From a virus: DNA of 38,847 nucleotides. The notes under the pieces are model-generated. The model ran no database searches and was not told the DNA's origin. It was given only the letters and a program-made list of their open reading frames with translations. Below are positions 28,720-37,857 of this stretch, piece after piece (the first letter of the stretch is position 1; the number at the start of each line of letters is the position of its first letter). Made by a program: the position numbers and the translations under genes. Location: IMG/VR virus record IMGVR_UViG_3300021437_000008, positions 1 through 38,847 of that record, one strand, 5' to 3'.

Positions 28720-28988
28720 CCGTGTAATGCCTTAATAATTTGTATGATTGCGAGAATTACAGTAATAGCCCCAACCCCGCCTAATGCTTTCCATTGAAAC
28801 TTGCGGAGTCCATCAATCTGTCGTGTGTGGGTTTTAGATGTGCCGTTGAGTCCGTTGTCTCCCTGTTCGCCAAACAGAGTAACCTGATTACGTTCCAACT
28901 GTCTCATCGCAACATCCAACCGTGTGGTTATCGGGTTCAACTTCTCATCAAGAAGCTCTGCGAATACGAGTTTATCGTGGTCGGTCAT
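28716..28988 (-). CDS. C-terminally anchored small membrane protein (XhlA/holin-like)
   Basis: 90 residues: helical, coiled start (KLVFAELLDEKLNPITTRLDVAMRQLERNQ), then a C-terminal membrane helix (LGGVGAITVILAIIQIIKAL, about 68-87). The arrangement resembles XhlA/DUF-type proteins that accompany holins. ATGA overlap with the spanin-like gene. Confidence 0.55.
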   Translation of the reverse strand: MTDHDKLVFAELLDEKLNPITTRLDVAMRQLERNQVTLFGEQGDNGLNGTSKTHTRQIDGLRKFQWKALGGVGAITVILAIIQIIKALHG

Positions 28989-28997
28989 CTCTGCCCC

Positions 28998-29954
28998 TTA
29001 AGGATAGATGCGGATTTCAATGGCGGTGTTTACGAGTCCCTTGTCAGAGTCCGTATCTACCCCGGTTCCCCCTGCGGTTTCGAGAACATCCAATCCCAAA
29101 ACGCTTGTACTTGTCCAGAAGGCATTGGAGGTCACAGAGTACCCCGTTCCCGCAGTCCAGTCAATAAAGGGATTGTCAACGTGAACCCAAGTTTTTCCAC
29201 TTGTGAAATGTGCGCTTGAGTTTATGGTATAAATCCCCGCATCCGTTCTGGCGTAGGTTGGTGTAAATCCCAGGTCATTCTGTAGTACGGTTGCCGTTGG
29301 TGCAGATGTGCCGGATTGATTCAGCAAGGCCACATAAACCTTATAGGGTCTTGCGTAGAACTGAGTAGCTAAGTGAGTCACGCCCGCCGAAGTATCTACA
29401 GTTGCGTTCCCCGTTGTTGCGTCAATCGCAAGGGGAGCGGAGGCGGTTGCAACAAGAGTACCCGCCGCGCTTCCAAGATAGATAGTGTGGTTGCTTCCGG
29501 CCTTTGATAGCAACGTGGTAGAATTTGATCCAGATGCTTGCAACATTCTCATTCCAGACGTGCCGGAAATTACAAGGCCGTCTCCAGTTTCGAGAGTGCT
29601 TCCGAATGTACCCGTGCCGTTTACTCCGAGGTTCCCCGTAAGGTCAAATTCCGAGGACGTTAGAGCAACGGTATTTCCAGAAGAAGCCGTGAATAACGCT
29701 CCGTTTTTCATGCGGATATACTTCATCGCCCTTGCGGTGTCGTGGTAATAATCGTAGTACCGCGTCCAGAACTTTTCCAGGCGGGTTGAGATGTTGTTCA
29801 GCGTCACAGCAGGGGTTGTATCAGTCTTTGAACCCGCCGAAAGAGTCGCTCCAGTTGTGAACAATGGGAATCCAAACATCGAAGTAGCTGACTGAGCTGG
29901 AGCGAGGGAAGAAAAAAGACAAACAAGAGCAACAAAAAGAAATAGTTTTTTCAT
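28998..29954 (-). CDS. Secreted fibre-like protein
   Basis: 318 residues with a signal peptide (MKKLFLFVALVCLFSS, cleavage near APAQ-S, residue 20-21). Mature part: coiled start, then TGNLGVNGTGTFGSTLETGDGL-like repeats typical of fibre shafts, and C-terminal segments (YKVYVALLNQSGTSAPTATVLQ, FTSGKTWVHVDN) found in phage tail or accessory proteins. At the junction of tail and lysis genes. Fourth protein with this type of signal. Confidence 0.6.
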   Translation of the reverse strand: MKKLFLFVALVCLFSSLAPAQSATSMFGFPLFTTGATLSAGSKTDTTPAVTLNNISTRLEKFWTRYYDYYHDTARAMKYIRMKNGALFTASSGNTVALTSSEFDLTGNLGVNGTGTFGSTLETGDGLVISGTSGMRMLQASGSNSTTLLSKAGSNHTIYLGSAAGTLVATASAPLAIDATTGNATVDTSAGVTHLATQFYARPYKVYVALLNQSGTSAPTATVLQNDLGFTPTYARTDAGIYTINSSAHFTSGKTWVHVDNPFIDWTAGTGYSVTSNAFWTSTSVLGLDVLETAGGTGVDTDSDKGLVNTAIEIRIYP

Positions 29955-30802
29955 TGTAATACGTCCGTTCCGTCAAGTGTGGATGAATCAAGCGTGAAGG
30001 GTGCGCCAACGGGTGTAGCGATTTCCGCTTCCGTGCGGAGAGTCTCTTCAACAAATACCAAAGTAGTCACAGGGTTCGCCCGTACTCCGTAGTTGTATGT
30101 GTATTGGACACCGGAAGCCGAGGGGTCAAAAACAACATCGTACACCTTACCATTAACGGGGTCAATGGTTGTGGTGTCAATGCTCTTGTGTTTCCACAAG
30201 ACGAAATTCCTCAACCAATCAACTTTGGCCGGATCTGTAATCGGTGAAAACTGAATGATTAACTTGTGCAGATAGCCGAAAGACGCATCACCCCTGTTCC
30301 CTCCAATGAATTGGAAATTCTTTTTGGCGATAACGATAGGATCGTCCTGTACCAACTGGCAAAGATAATTCCCCGCCGTTCCGTCTGTCCCGGCGTAAAT
30401 TGGAGTAAGGGTCATCGGTGAATCATCGTCAGGGTTCGGAGTTAGAGTCCGTTCCTTCAACTGCATGGAAAACGCATTGCCAAACCTCACGTTTTCGATA
30501 TACTCGAAAGCCTGTTCTTCCGATTCTATCGTTACATCGTAGGTCGTTCCGTCAATCGTGACTTTCCTATCCTCTCCGAAGCAAAACCCCATCACGAAAT
30601 ATGATAGAGCCTTATTATCCAGGGGGGCGAAGTCAAGAGAGATCGCCCGGCGGAATCCGATAGTGTTCTCGGAATATCCGCCGTTCAATCCTTTGAAAAT
30701 CACGCGCTCAAGCTCGAAATCAATTACGTTTGCAGCGTAGATATTGAAATCTTGCCCAATCGTTGAGCCGATGTAGGTATATGTGAGGTTGACGGACTGC
30801 AT
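29951..30802 (-). CDS. Tail structural protein
   Basis: 283 residues, beta-rich (MQSVNLTYTYIGSTIGQDFNIYAA, YSENTIGFRRAISLDF). No domain recognised, but follows two other large tail proteins and overlaps both neighbours by one or four bases. Likely baseplate or tip protein. Confidence 0.5.
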   Translation of the reverse strand: MQSVNLTYTYIGSTIGQDFNIYAANVIDFELERVIFKGLNGGYSENTIGFRRAISLDFAPLDNKALSYFVMGFCFGEDRKVTIDGTTYDVTIESEEQAFEYIENVRFGNAFSMQLKERTLTPNPDDDSPMTLTPIYAGTDGTAGNYLCQLVQDDPIVIAKKNFQFIGGNRGDASFGYLHKLIIQFSPITDPAKVDWLRNFVLWKHKSIDTTTIDPVNGKVYDVVFDPSASGVQYTYNYGVRANPVTTLVFVEETLRTEAEIATPVGAPFTLDSSTLDGTDVLQ

Positions 30803-31728
30803 TAGTCAGACCAAACACCATTCCATGAAGTGAAATCCGTAATAACACCCTCTCCGTGGAAGGCGAGAGAACGGATTTTGTCGGCGTTCCCTTCGGAGTC
30901 CACTTCGCAGGTCAACTGGAAAACATCATGACTGAGAAGAATCGCAACCCCGTCAAACGCAATCAACTGGAGGTCGATCTGGTTCAATGCGATAGCCTGC
31001 ACCAAGTCAATCTCCGTTTCCGATGTCTGGAGGACTTTTGCGTCGAACGTGAACTTGATAGCAGTTGTCCGGGGATTCTTTCGTCCGCCGCCGCCGTCTT
31101 CTCCGATGGTTTCAAACGTGAACTTCCCTTCCTGGAAGTCGGTATTCGCGTATGAACCATCATCTGCGGCCTTAAAGTACAAGGTCGTGAGTCCGTTCGG
31201 CATCAGGTAGGTTGAGCTGAAATCAATGGAGTTCAGGAAGTACAGAGCATCGGAAGGATTCGGAGAACCGTCCGCAGCCGGGGAGCTGGTAATCACGGTA
31301 GCGATTTCGCTTTCCTTGATGACCCCAGCAATCGTGTACTCGATAATGCGGAAATCATCGGCATCACCGCCCGAAATGATTTTCCACTTCAATCCCATCG
31401 GGGTACTTGAGGCAATCGGGTTGAAGTATAGTCCGTCCGTCAGTCCGATCTTGAAATCAAAAGGAGCGTTGGTGATGAGTTTGTCGAGTTGGTGTACGAT
31501 ATTGTACCCCGCGTCGATTGATTGCCATGTGATTTCCACCATATGCGCCCAAGTGTACGGGCGAAGTTTGGTGTCGGGTTTGCTCAGAGGCTTCACGGTG
31601 ATCTTTGCGTCCCTCGGAATGCCAACTGAATAGTAAGCATCATCGGAAGGTTTGCGGATTTTTGCGGACACAACCCCCGCCGCCCGAAGGTTGGCAAGGT
31701 TGAATGTCCATGAATCGAAAACGCCCAT
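30802..31728 (-). CDS. Tail protein, possible tail tube
   Basis: 308 residues, beta-rich (VSAKIRKPSDDAYYSVGIPRDAKITV ... FTFETIGEDGGGGRK, then VLQTSETEIDLVQAIALN). It has its own 30-base leader with the same strong ribosome site AAGGAATAA as the capsid genes, suggesting a major virion protein. That would fit a tail tube protein, otherwise missing, though it sits after the tape measure, not before as usual. Confidence 0.45.
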   Translation of the reverse strand: MGVFDSWTFNLANLRAAGVVSAKIRKPSDDAYYSVGIPRDAKITVKPLSKPDTKLRPYTWAHMVEITWQSIDAGYNIVHQLDKLITNAPFDFKIGLTDGLYFNPIASSTPMGLKWKIISGGDADDFRIIEYTIAGVIKESEIATVITSSPAADGSPNPSDALYFLNSIDFSSTYLMPNGLTTLYFKAADDGSYANTDFQEGKFTFETIGEDGGGGRKNPRTTAIKFTFDAKVLQTSETEIDLVQAIALNQIDLQLIAFDGVAILLSHDVFQLTCEVDSEGNADKIRSLAFHGEGVITDFTSWNGVWSD

Positions 31729-31758
31729 TGTTTTATTCCTTGAAAATGAGTGAAAAGT

Positions 31759-33162
31759 TTAGTACAAAACGGCCTTGATTGAGACTTCGCTTTTAATCAG
31801 GTCTCTTTTGATTTCGATAACAGAATAATCCGCGCTGTTAATCGTGACGCGGTCAAGAATCTTGAGAGGAGTTGAACCACCTACGGCGACACCGGAATAA
31901 CTGCGCTCGTACATCGTCCGGTTTGTCCAATAGACAGAGAACATCGTCAGCAATAATTGGTTGTAGTAGAAAAATCCAGAATACAGGTCGCTGAAATTCG
32001 CTTGTTGAACGGGTAAGAATTTTCCTGCGTTCAATGGGTCGGTAATCCACATATCGCACTCGGGAAAGAATGCATCCATGTGTTGCTGTAAAGACAGATA
32101 CGACACATGGGTATAAGTCTGGAGTGTAAGTCCAAACTGTTCGGCGTTTATCGTATCGGGGAAGTACAACGTCGGCTCGTCAGTATCGGTTGAACTGGAC
32201 TGAATAGCACCGTACCCGTAGAATGCCCTCTTGTTGCTTGTCAGAAGAGTTCCAACGTCACCGGAATCCACCACTGATCCATTCTCTCTCTGCTTCAACT
32301 CGAAATGATAAACGTCCATCGCGGGATCGTACACCAAAACTGGATAAGCGAGGAACTGAGAACATAACTGCATTAGGAAGTCTTTGACATTCTTCATCGG
32401 CATGAAGGAGCGGGTCTCGCCACCCGTTGACCACAAAACGGAGTAGTACGTAAGCCCATCGTGAGGCTCAAGCCATGAGCGAAGTAGGTACAATTCACCG
32501 ATTGTGCGTATTCGATCACCGCCTGAAATTGGCGATCCAACGATGTTATTCCGACACCAAAAAGTCTGCTCTGAGGTGAAATCGAAAACTGGTTCCACCG
32601 TTCCACTGTCAAAAGAAATGTAACTCTGAATAACCTTTAGAATTTCAGCGATCTTGAATACCGTCACGGTCTCACCGTTCGGGGAATAGCTCGGACTTAC
32701 AATCCCATGCGTTGAGTGCGTGTCCATATCCGCAAGGAAGGTCGTCATGCTCACGGACTCAAGTTTTTTGATGATGGAGAACGCTATGAACTTGCAAGAA
32801 TGGTACTCCGTTCCAGTCTCACTGTCGTAATACGATGGATATTCAACCGTTGAGAGGTCGATACTTCCGGGGAATAGGGCGTAATCCGTCCCCGCAACAT
32901 TCAGAACCATGAGGAAGTCGGCAATCGTAACACCCGAAAGGATTTCGTTTTGGAAAATCCCATCACGGTCAAACACTTCAATGTTCACGTCCGATATTCT
33001 CAAGACACCACCCGCGCCGTTCTCTTCTACGGACTCTATGGTTTCCGCAAGGTTCAGGAAATAATCACCATGCACCGCAACGTCAGAGCCGGAAGCGTCT
33101 GTCGTTATTGTTATCTTGAGCAGCCCATCTGCAATCACAATATCATCGAAGGTGTACTTCAA
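31759..33162 (-). CDS. Large tail protein (baseplate/hub)
   Basis: 467 residues, strand-rich throughout (YTFDDIVIADGLLKITITTD, VLRISDVNIEVFDRDG, DVYHFELKQRENGSV). Directly downstream of the tape measure (four-base overlap), the usual place of the distal-tail or hub protein. No enzymatic motif seen. Confidence 0.5.
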   Translation of the reverse strand: MKYTFDDIVIADGLLKITITTDASGSDVAVHGDYFLNLAETIESVEENGAGGVLRISDVNIEVFDRDGIFQNEILSGVTIADFLMVLNVAGTDYALFPGSIDLSTVEYPSYYDSETGTEYHSCKFIAFSIIKKLESVSMTTFLADMDTHSTHGIVSPSYSPNGETVTVFKIAEILKVIQSYISFDSGTVEPVFDFTSEQTFWCRNNIVGSPISGGDRIRTIGELYLLRSWLEPHDGLTYYSVLWSTGGETRSFMPMKNVKDFLMQLCSQFLAYPVLVYDPAMDVYHFELKQRENGSVVDSGDVGTLLTSNKRAFYGYGAIQSSSTDTDEPTLYFPDTINAEQFGLTLQTYTHVSYLSLQQHMDAFFPECDMWITDPLNAGKFLPVQQANFSDLYSGFFYYNQLLLTMFSVYWTNRTMYERSYSGVAVGGSTPLKILDRVTINSADYSVIEIKRDLIKSEVSIKAVLY

Positions 33163-34997
33163 ACATTCCCTCCGAGCTTGCGGTCAATGACTCGATACTG
33201 CTTCCATGAAATGAATATGTCCCGCCCGTCCAAGCGTGTCTCTCCCGTTAGGTGTATGTTCTGGACACCACCACTACCCGCCATATTGGTTAATGGCGTG
33301 ACGCGCTCTGCTCCGTTCTCTCCCAACAGATACCGCGATCCTGTTTTCATCCCGAAACCGGAAACCGGCTCGTTGATGACACCACCGGCGGCGAGTTTGA
33401 TTCCACCGAGACCCTGGAATAGTGGTGTGAATGCTCCCCCCGTGGCGAGAGAAAGCACACCCGCTATACCCGCGATTGCCGTTTGCTCCTCAAGCGTCTT
33501 TGCAATCGCCGCAATAATTCCTGCGGTGAATTGCTGTAGTGCGCTTGTGGCTCCGACGATATTTCCCGCCCAACCCTGTAGGTCTTGAGTGATAGATGCA
33601 ACGCCGGATTGCAAAATATTTATACCCGAAGAGTAATCGTCGATTATGTCCTTCGATACAGTCTCGTTATTAATCTTTTCGCCAGCAGGGAGCTTGGGGA
33701 CATTCACTTCGTGAACACGCGCTATCGCCGCGGCTTCGTCTTTCGCTCTTTTGATGCGCGTTTCTTGTATTGAGAGTTGCAGTAATTCTTCCGGAGTCAG
33801 TTTCTCAAGCAAGAAAAGATAGTCAAACATCAACTTATTTTCTTTTTCTTGCGCCGGGAATAACGCGCTCTTAGCCTGAGAAACACCCTTGTCCATCGCC
33901 TCAAGGTGTGCAATCGTCAGCTTCGTGCGCTTATCAAGAGCCTCGTTTTGATCCTTCAGGTTCTTTTCCGATTTCTTCTCGTCCTCTTCTCTCGCCTTTT
34001 TTATCTTTTCGTCGATTTCGGCAATAAGAAGAGACTGCTTCACGCGATCCTTTTGAACGCCCTCAAGTTGCTTTGCGTACTCTAACTCTTTTACATACTC
34101 ATCGGTGCTTGTTATTGCGAGAGTGTGACGGCGTTCGGCATACTTCATAGCACCTTCGGCGGTCTTGAGATACGAATCTTTCAGTTTCTGAAGTTCATCG
34201 GCTTCCTTTTTGGCGTCGGACTGATCTTGAAATATCTTTCCACCGCCACTGTAAAGTTTTGACGCGATAAACTTATCAGCACCCTCGCCAAGAAAACCAC
34301 CCGCAAGCATAGCCTTTGCTTGAGCGTCTAATTTCTCAAGTTTACGCTGTGCAAATCCGAGTTGATCGTCAAGGTTGGAAACATCGAAGTTTTTGAACGC
34401 TTCCTCAAGCTCTTTCAGACGTTTCTCCGAAAGCTCCTGCATATCCTTGTTCATTGCGGATATTTCACCGCCTAAGAACGTAATCGCACCCACTGCAATC
34501 CCCACCGGACCGGCAAACGCTTCAAACGCTGGCCCCGCAAGGTCAAGGGCAAACTTGATTCCAAGACCGGCGTTTAGTCCCTCTTTGGCTGAGGATGCAA
34601 ACTCTCCAAGACTGCTTTTCCCGTGTTCGGTTGCTCCGGCAAATCCTTCGATTGCAGTTGAAACTCCATCAAACCCGTGCATCAGTTCAAGGAGAACGAA
34701 CCGAGACATACGCGCTTCTTGTCGCGCTTCCCTGATTGTCTGCTTGTAGTTCCCCCGTATCTCTTCTCCCAACTTGAAATAGCTCTCCTTCATCTTTCCG
34801 TTATCAGAAAGAGACTCTTGAGCCGATTCGTGCAGAATGTTTTGCGCCGCCGCTACGTTTGCAGAGTAGGTCTTAAACTCTGCGCTGTTGATTGCAACCT
34901 GATCGCGGAGTTTCTTTTGGTCGCGGATGTAATCCTGAAGAACGGAGCGGCTTACGTTCTCTGTTTCAATCCGTATTTTCAGTCCATCATCGGCCAT
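33159..34997 (-). CDS. Tape measure protein
   Basis: 612 residues, long and helical. A central hydrophobic stretch (about 155-180, AGPAFEAFAGPVGIAVGAITFLGG here described, not quoted beyond 24) and coiled coils (about 180-330) precede a glycine-rich C-terminus with GENGAERVTPLTNM, typical of tape measures. A 612-residue ruler predicts a tail near 90 nm by the usual 1.5 A per residue. Follows the tail chaperone. Confidence 0.85.
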   Translation of the reverse strand: MADDGLKIRIETENVSRSVLQDYIRDQKKLRDQVAINSAEFKTYSANVAAAQNILHESAQESLSDNGKMKESYFKLGEEIRGNYKQTIREARQEARMSRFVLLELMHGFDGVSTAIEGFAGATEHGKSSLGEFASSAKEGLNAGLGIKFALDLAGPAFEAFAGPVGIAVGAITFLGGEISAMNKDMQELSEKRLKELEEAFKNFDVSNLDDQLGFAQRKLEKLDAQAKAMLAGGFLGEGADKFIASKLYSGGGKIFQDQSDAKKEADELQKLKDSYLKTAEGAMKYAERRHTLAITSTDEYVKELEYAKQLEGVQKDRVKQSLLIAEIDEKIKKAREEDEKKSEKNLKDQNEALDKRTKLTIAHLEAMDKGVSQAKSALFPAQEKENKLMFDYLFLLEKLTPEELLQLSIQETRIKRAKDEAAAIARVHEVNVPKLPAGEKINNETVSKDIIDDYSSGINILQSGVASITQDLQGWAGNIVGATSALQQFTAGIIAAIAKTLEEQTAIAGIAGVLSLATGGAFTPLFQGLGGIKLAAGGVINEPVSGFGMKTGSRYLLGENGAERVTPLTNMAGSGGVQNIHLTGETRLDGRDIFISWKQYRVIDRKLGGNV

Positions 34998-35126
34998 TGT
35001 TTTTCTTCGCTTTTTCTATTGCTTTTTCTTGGCAGTGGCTTTCAAATCGTCTCATGTCTGAGTGCCACATCAGGTCTGAGAGTGTGCAACGGTTCCAGAA
35101 GTGTTCTATCAGCCTTTGGTTGCCTT
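34987..35126 (-). CDS. Frameshift extension of tail chaperone
   Basis: The -1 frame at the end of the chaperone gene is open past its TGA (35109) down to a TGA at 34987, overlapping the tape measure start by 11 bases. It encodes KGNQRLIEHFWNRCTLSDLM and a charged end (about 47 codons). A slip at A-AAG (35124-35127) or GAAAAGA (35172-35178) would join it to the chaperone, as in lambda G/GT. No start codon or ribosome site of its own. Confidence 0.55.
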
Positions 35127-35516
35127 TGCAGGCTGAGTAGATGGAGATGTCGATTCCGAAATGTCGAGGTATCTTTTCGCCAGATTTTGTTCCATTGTAT
35201 TTTCCAAAGACGCGAGCCCGCCGCTCATCTTCATCTGCGCCATTCCCCCCGTTACGAAAAAACTCACCACCGCCTTTGCAACGTCACCCTGAGTAATATC
35301 TTCAACGATACTCGGCTTTACTTCCCCAACAATCAGAGCGGAGAGAAGCTCAAGGAGCTTTGCATCATCCCGGAGGAACGGATCGAGCTTGATTGACGTG
35401 ATAGGGTCGGAAATGGGGTCGTAGTCGAGAATCCGTCCAACCTTTTTGACCTGAGACAGTGAAGGGAACCGCATTTCGTATTCTTTGCCGCCGATATTCA
35501 GTATATTTTTTTGCAT
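35109..35516 (-). CDS. Tail assembly chaperone
   Basis: 135 residues between tail completion and tape measure genes, the fixed place of the tail assembly chaperone. GKEYEMRFPSLSQVKKVGRIL, then a helical body with RDDAKLLELLSALIVGE; acidic and soluble. It would coat the tape measure during tail growth. Likely made also in a longer, frameshifted form. Confidence 0.65.
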   Translation of the reverse strand: MQKNILNIGGKEYEMRFPSLSQVKKVGRILDYDPISDPITSIKLDPFLRDDAKLLELLSALIVGEVKPSIVEDITQGDVAKAVVSFFVTGGMAQMKMSGGLASLENTMEQNLAKRYLDISESTSPSTQPAKATKG

Positions 35517-35518
35517 GC

Positions 35519-36085
35519 TTAGCTTATCGTTATTGGGAAGTTTTGGTTGTTGATGATGTAATTTCGGAGGATATTCAGAATCGTTTGCACGTCCTCATCT
35601 TGAATCCGCATGAATTTACGTTGGGGGAGAACTATATGGAGCGTTTTGGCGAGTGCCATTGCTTTGAATGCGGGTATAGTCCCATCTGATTCGTACCATT
35701 TCGCCCAAAAGAATGCTCTTTGTCTTTCCGTTACGGTCTGGTTAATATCAGCACCGAAGTTCTGAGCAACGGCGTAGGGCAATCCTTGACCCCATGTTAC
35801 ATCTACGAAATTTGTTCCAACGTCCGCACGGCCTGAGTTCATTAATGCGCCCGTGTCTACGAGTGTCTTATGGCTACCCTCGCCGTCGACGCTGTTCTTG
35901 AATTGCGCTCTTTTACTTTGAGGCCATTGTTCCGGCCTTCCACCAACTTGGAAGTTGAGCATGATTGACTGTATCAGGACTTCTCCGATACTCTGCCATG
36001 CGTCCGGCGGTATGCTCTCCGCACGTAACGACATAGCAGTGAGACGTTGAGTTAATCCCCCATCGTCAAAACTAATACGGAACAT
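35519..36085 (-). CDS. Tail completion / virion morphogenesis protein (Mu gpG-like)
   Basis: 188 residues. GGRPEQWPQSKRAQFKNS, then LVDTGALMNSG and GTNFVDVTWGQGLPYAVAQNFGAD follow the order of phage virion morphogenesis proteins (PF05069; W...L.DTG.L..S....YA..h..G). It joins tail to head. Upstream of the chaperone as expected. Confidence 0.8.
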   Translation of the reverse strand: MFRISFDDGGLTQRLTAMSLRAESIPPDAWQSIGEVLIQSIMLNFQVGGRPEQWPQSKRAQFKNSVDGEGSHKTLVDTGALMNSGRADVGTNFVDVTWGQGLPYAVAQNFGADINQTVTERQRAFFWAKWYESDGTIPAFKAMALAKTLHIVLPQRKFMRIQDEDVQTILNILRNYIINNQNFPITIS

Positions 36086-36389
36086 TGCAGATTAGATTAG
36101 CTTCTTCTTTGGTGTTCCCGCCGAGGGTTTGAGCGACGATCTGGATGCGGAAAAGACTTGCGTATGCGTCTGACTGCCAGAACGAATTGACCGTAACCAC
36201 ATTACCGACAATCGAACAGCCAGAGGAAATATCCACGCTTGGGGCTTCGGTGTCGTTCTGATCCCACCGGAGAGCCGTGAGTATCTCGTTCGTGTCCGGT
36301 TCGTCAGGCAGCGACATAAAAATGACATCGAACGGTAGATTCTCGTTCGTGCTTCTGTTGTCAATTACGATACGGTTTGAGTATTCCAT
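36072..36389 (-). CDS. Structural protein, small
   Basis: 105 residues, beta-rich: NRIVIDNRSTNENLPFDVIF, SGCSIVGNVVTVNSFW, FRIQIVAQTLGGN. Looks like an Ig-like beta fold. Probably a minor tail or neck component. Overlaps both neighbours. Confidence 0.45.
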   Translation of the reverse strand: MEYSNRIVIDNRSTNENLPFDVIFMSLPDEPDTNEILTALRWDQNDTEAPSVDISSGCSIVGNVVTVNSFWQSDAYASLFRIQIVAQTLGGNTKEEANLICNVPY

Positions 36390-37543
36390 CAGTGCTTAAT
36401 CTTGATAATTCCGAGTGAGTCGTACAGGCATCCTACGGGCAGACCGCTTGCGCTTGTGGGCAAGTTTGTGAACTTCACGGTGTCGGCGGAGACGAGGGTT
36501 CCAGTGATTTTTGTCCCGCCTTCAAAAAATCCAGCCCAAGAAATACCGTCATCGCTTGTCGGGCCGTCAGTAGTCAGCCCTCCGTAAACACCGATATTTG
36601 TATGGTTACTCTGAGCCGCACCAACAAGACCAACACCAATCTTTGTGGCGTTCTTCGCTACTCCCCACGCACCATTTGATTGCGCCGGAGAACCGCCTGT
36701 TGACCAAAAATCTCCACCTTGCGACCAAGTTGTTCCACCTGATTTTCCATTGTTCGCATAACCACCTATCGCTATCCCCGCATTTGAACTATCAACAACG
36801 CTCTCGATACCATTTGCGGAAGCACCACCTGAAGAAAGGTTGCCAACAACAAGCCTTGCAGTATTGCTAAGATTAAAAATGGATTTAGAGGCATTAACTA
36901 TATTCACAATGCCCGAATGGTTCGTTGTGTCGGTTACAGATAGCACCCCTTGAACATGAGCGTTTCCGTCTGAGTAGAGGCCGTAATATTCACCAGAGGA
37001 AAGTGTTGGGTACGGAACAGACGAACCACCCGCCGCACCGTATAAGCCAATTCCACGATTCATACCGAAGGTTATTCCATACGCACCAATACCGTAACCA
37101 CCACCATTTGTCGAGTAAGACGAACCACCAACACCTACACTTGGGTCTGCGTTGCTTGCTGTGGTTGTCTGGAATAGCGCATTGTCTATTTCACCGGAGC
37201 TTGTTATATCGTATCGGTTCACCCACATCGTAGAACCGCCATTCGTGGTGCTTGAATCGAAAATATCCATGAAGTCTGTCGGCTTATTTCCCGAACGGCT
37301 CCACGTCCATTTCCCGGTCATCGTCCAGTTCTTTGACGTGTCGAAGGAGGAACCACCGCCGGAGAATACGCCCTTGAGCGTGGTGGTATCAACCTTCCAT
37401 GCCTTAGCCGTCGTATCGTACCGCATACCGTACCCCAAAGGCTTGAGGGAATACTTGCCGTGATCCCACGTCTGCAAATCGCCGTTACTCTGTGAGAACG
37501 CAGAGACGGAGAGGAAAATCAGGAAGAAATAAAGGCTTCTCAT
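36389..37543 (-). CDS. Secreted tail-fibre-like protein
   Basis: 384 residues. Signal peptide MRSLYFFLIFLSVSAFSQ, then LGYGMRYDTTAKAW near the start, Gly/Ser/Asn-rich beta repeats (SSGGASANGIESVVDSSNAG and YGGLTTDG), and a C-terminal tail typical of phage fibres (TGTLVSADTVKFTNLPTSAS ... GCLYDSLGIIKIK). Likely trimeric beta-helix fibre. Third signal-bearing protein in the virion modules; start coupled by ATGA to the gene at 37540. Confidence 0.65.
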   Translation of the reverse strand: MRSLYFFLIFLSVSAFSQSNGDLQTWDHGKYSLKPLGYGMRYDTTAKAWKVDTTTLKGVFSGGGSSFDTSKNWTMTGKWTWSRSGNKPTDFMDIFDSSTTNGGSTMWVNRYDITSSGEIDNALFQTTTASNADPSVGVGGSSYSTNGGGYGIGAYGITFGMNRGIGLYGAAGGSSVPYPTLSSGEYYGLYSDGNAHVQGVLSVTDTTNHSGIVNIVNASKSIFNLSNTARLVVGNLSSGGASANGIESVVDSSNAGIAIGGYANNGKSGGTTWSQGGDFWSTGGSPAQSNGAWGVAKNATKIGVGLVGAAQSNHTNIGVYGGLTTDGPTSDDGISWAGFFEGGTKITGTLVSADTVKFTNLPTSASGLPVGCLYDSLGIIKIKH

Positions 37544-37857
37544 AGCGTGTTCACCGTGATAATGATGTTCCGATTCTGCCCTTCATCGGCGTTGCTCTGA
37601 ATAACCGCCGTGCCGGTTCCGTCCTCGTTGTCCACCTGAGAGAGAATGTAAAGCGTTCCAAGTGCCGATCCGTTCTGCGCCCAAGCCGCAGTGATCTTTG
37701 AGTTCGCCGTGACCCCTGGCTTTGTGAATGTGAACGAGCAAGTGCCATCCTCGGCACGAACCAAAACGGCTGAATAACTGACTGGTCGCACGGTAAAATC
37801 CTTTGGCTGTGTATAAAATCTTGTTCGTCTTGGTACGGTTGAGTAAACTTCGCTCAT
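37540..37857 (-). CDS. Structural protein, small beta domain
   Basis: 105 residues: YTQPKDFTVRPVSYSAVLVR, then CSFTFTKPGVTANSKITAAW and a last strand (QNRNIIITVNTL), all-beta. In the head-tail joining region between gp37-like and fibre-like genes. Role unknown. Confidence 0.5.
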   Translation of the reverse strand: MSEVYSTVPRRTRFYTQPKDFTVRPVSYSAVLVRAEDGTCSFTFTKPGVTANSKITAAWAQNGSALGTLYILSQVDNEDGTGTAVIQSNADEGQNRNIIITVNTL

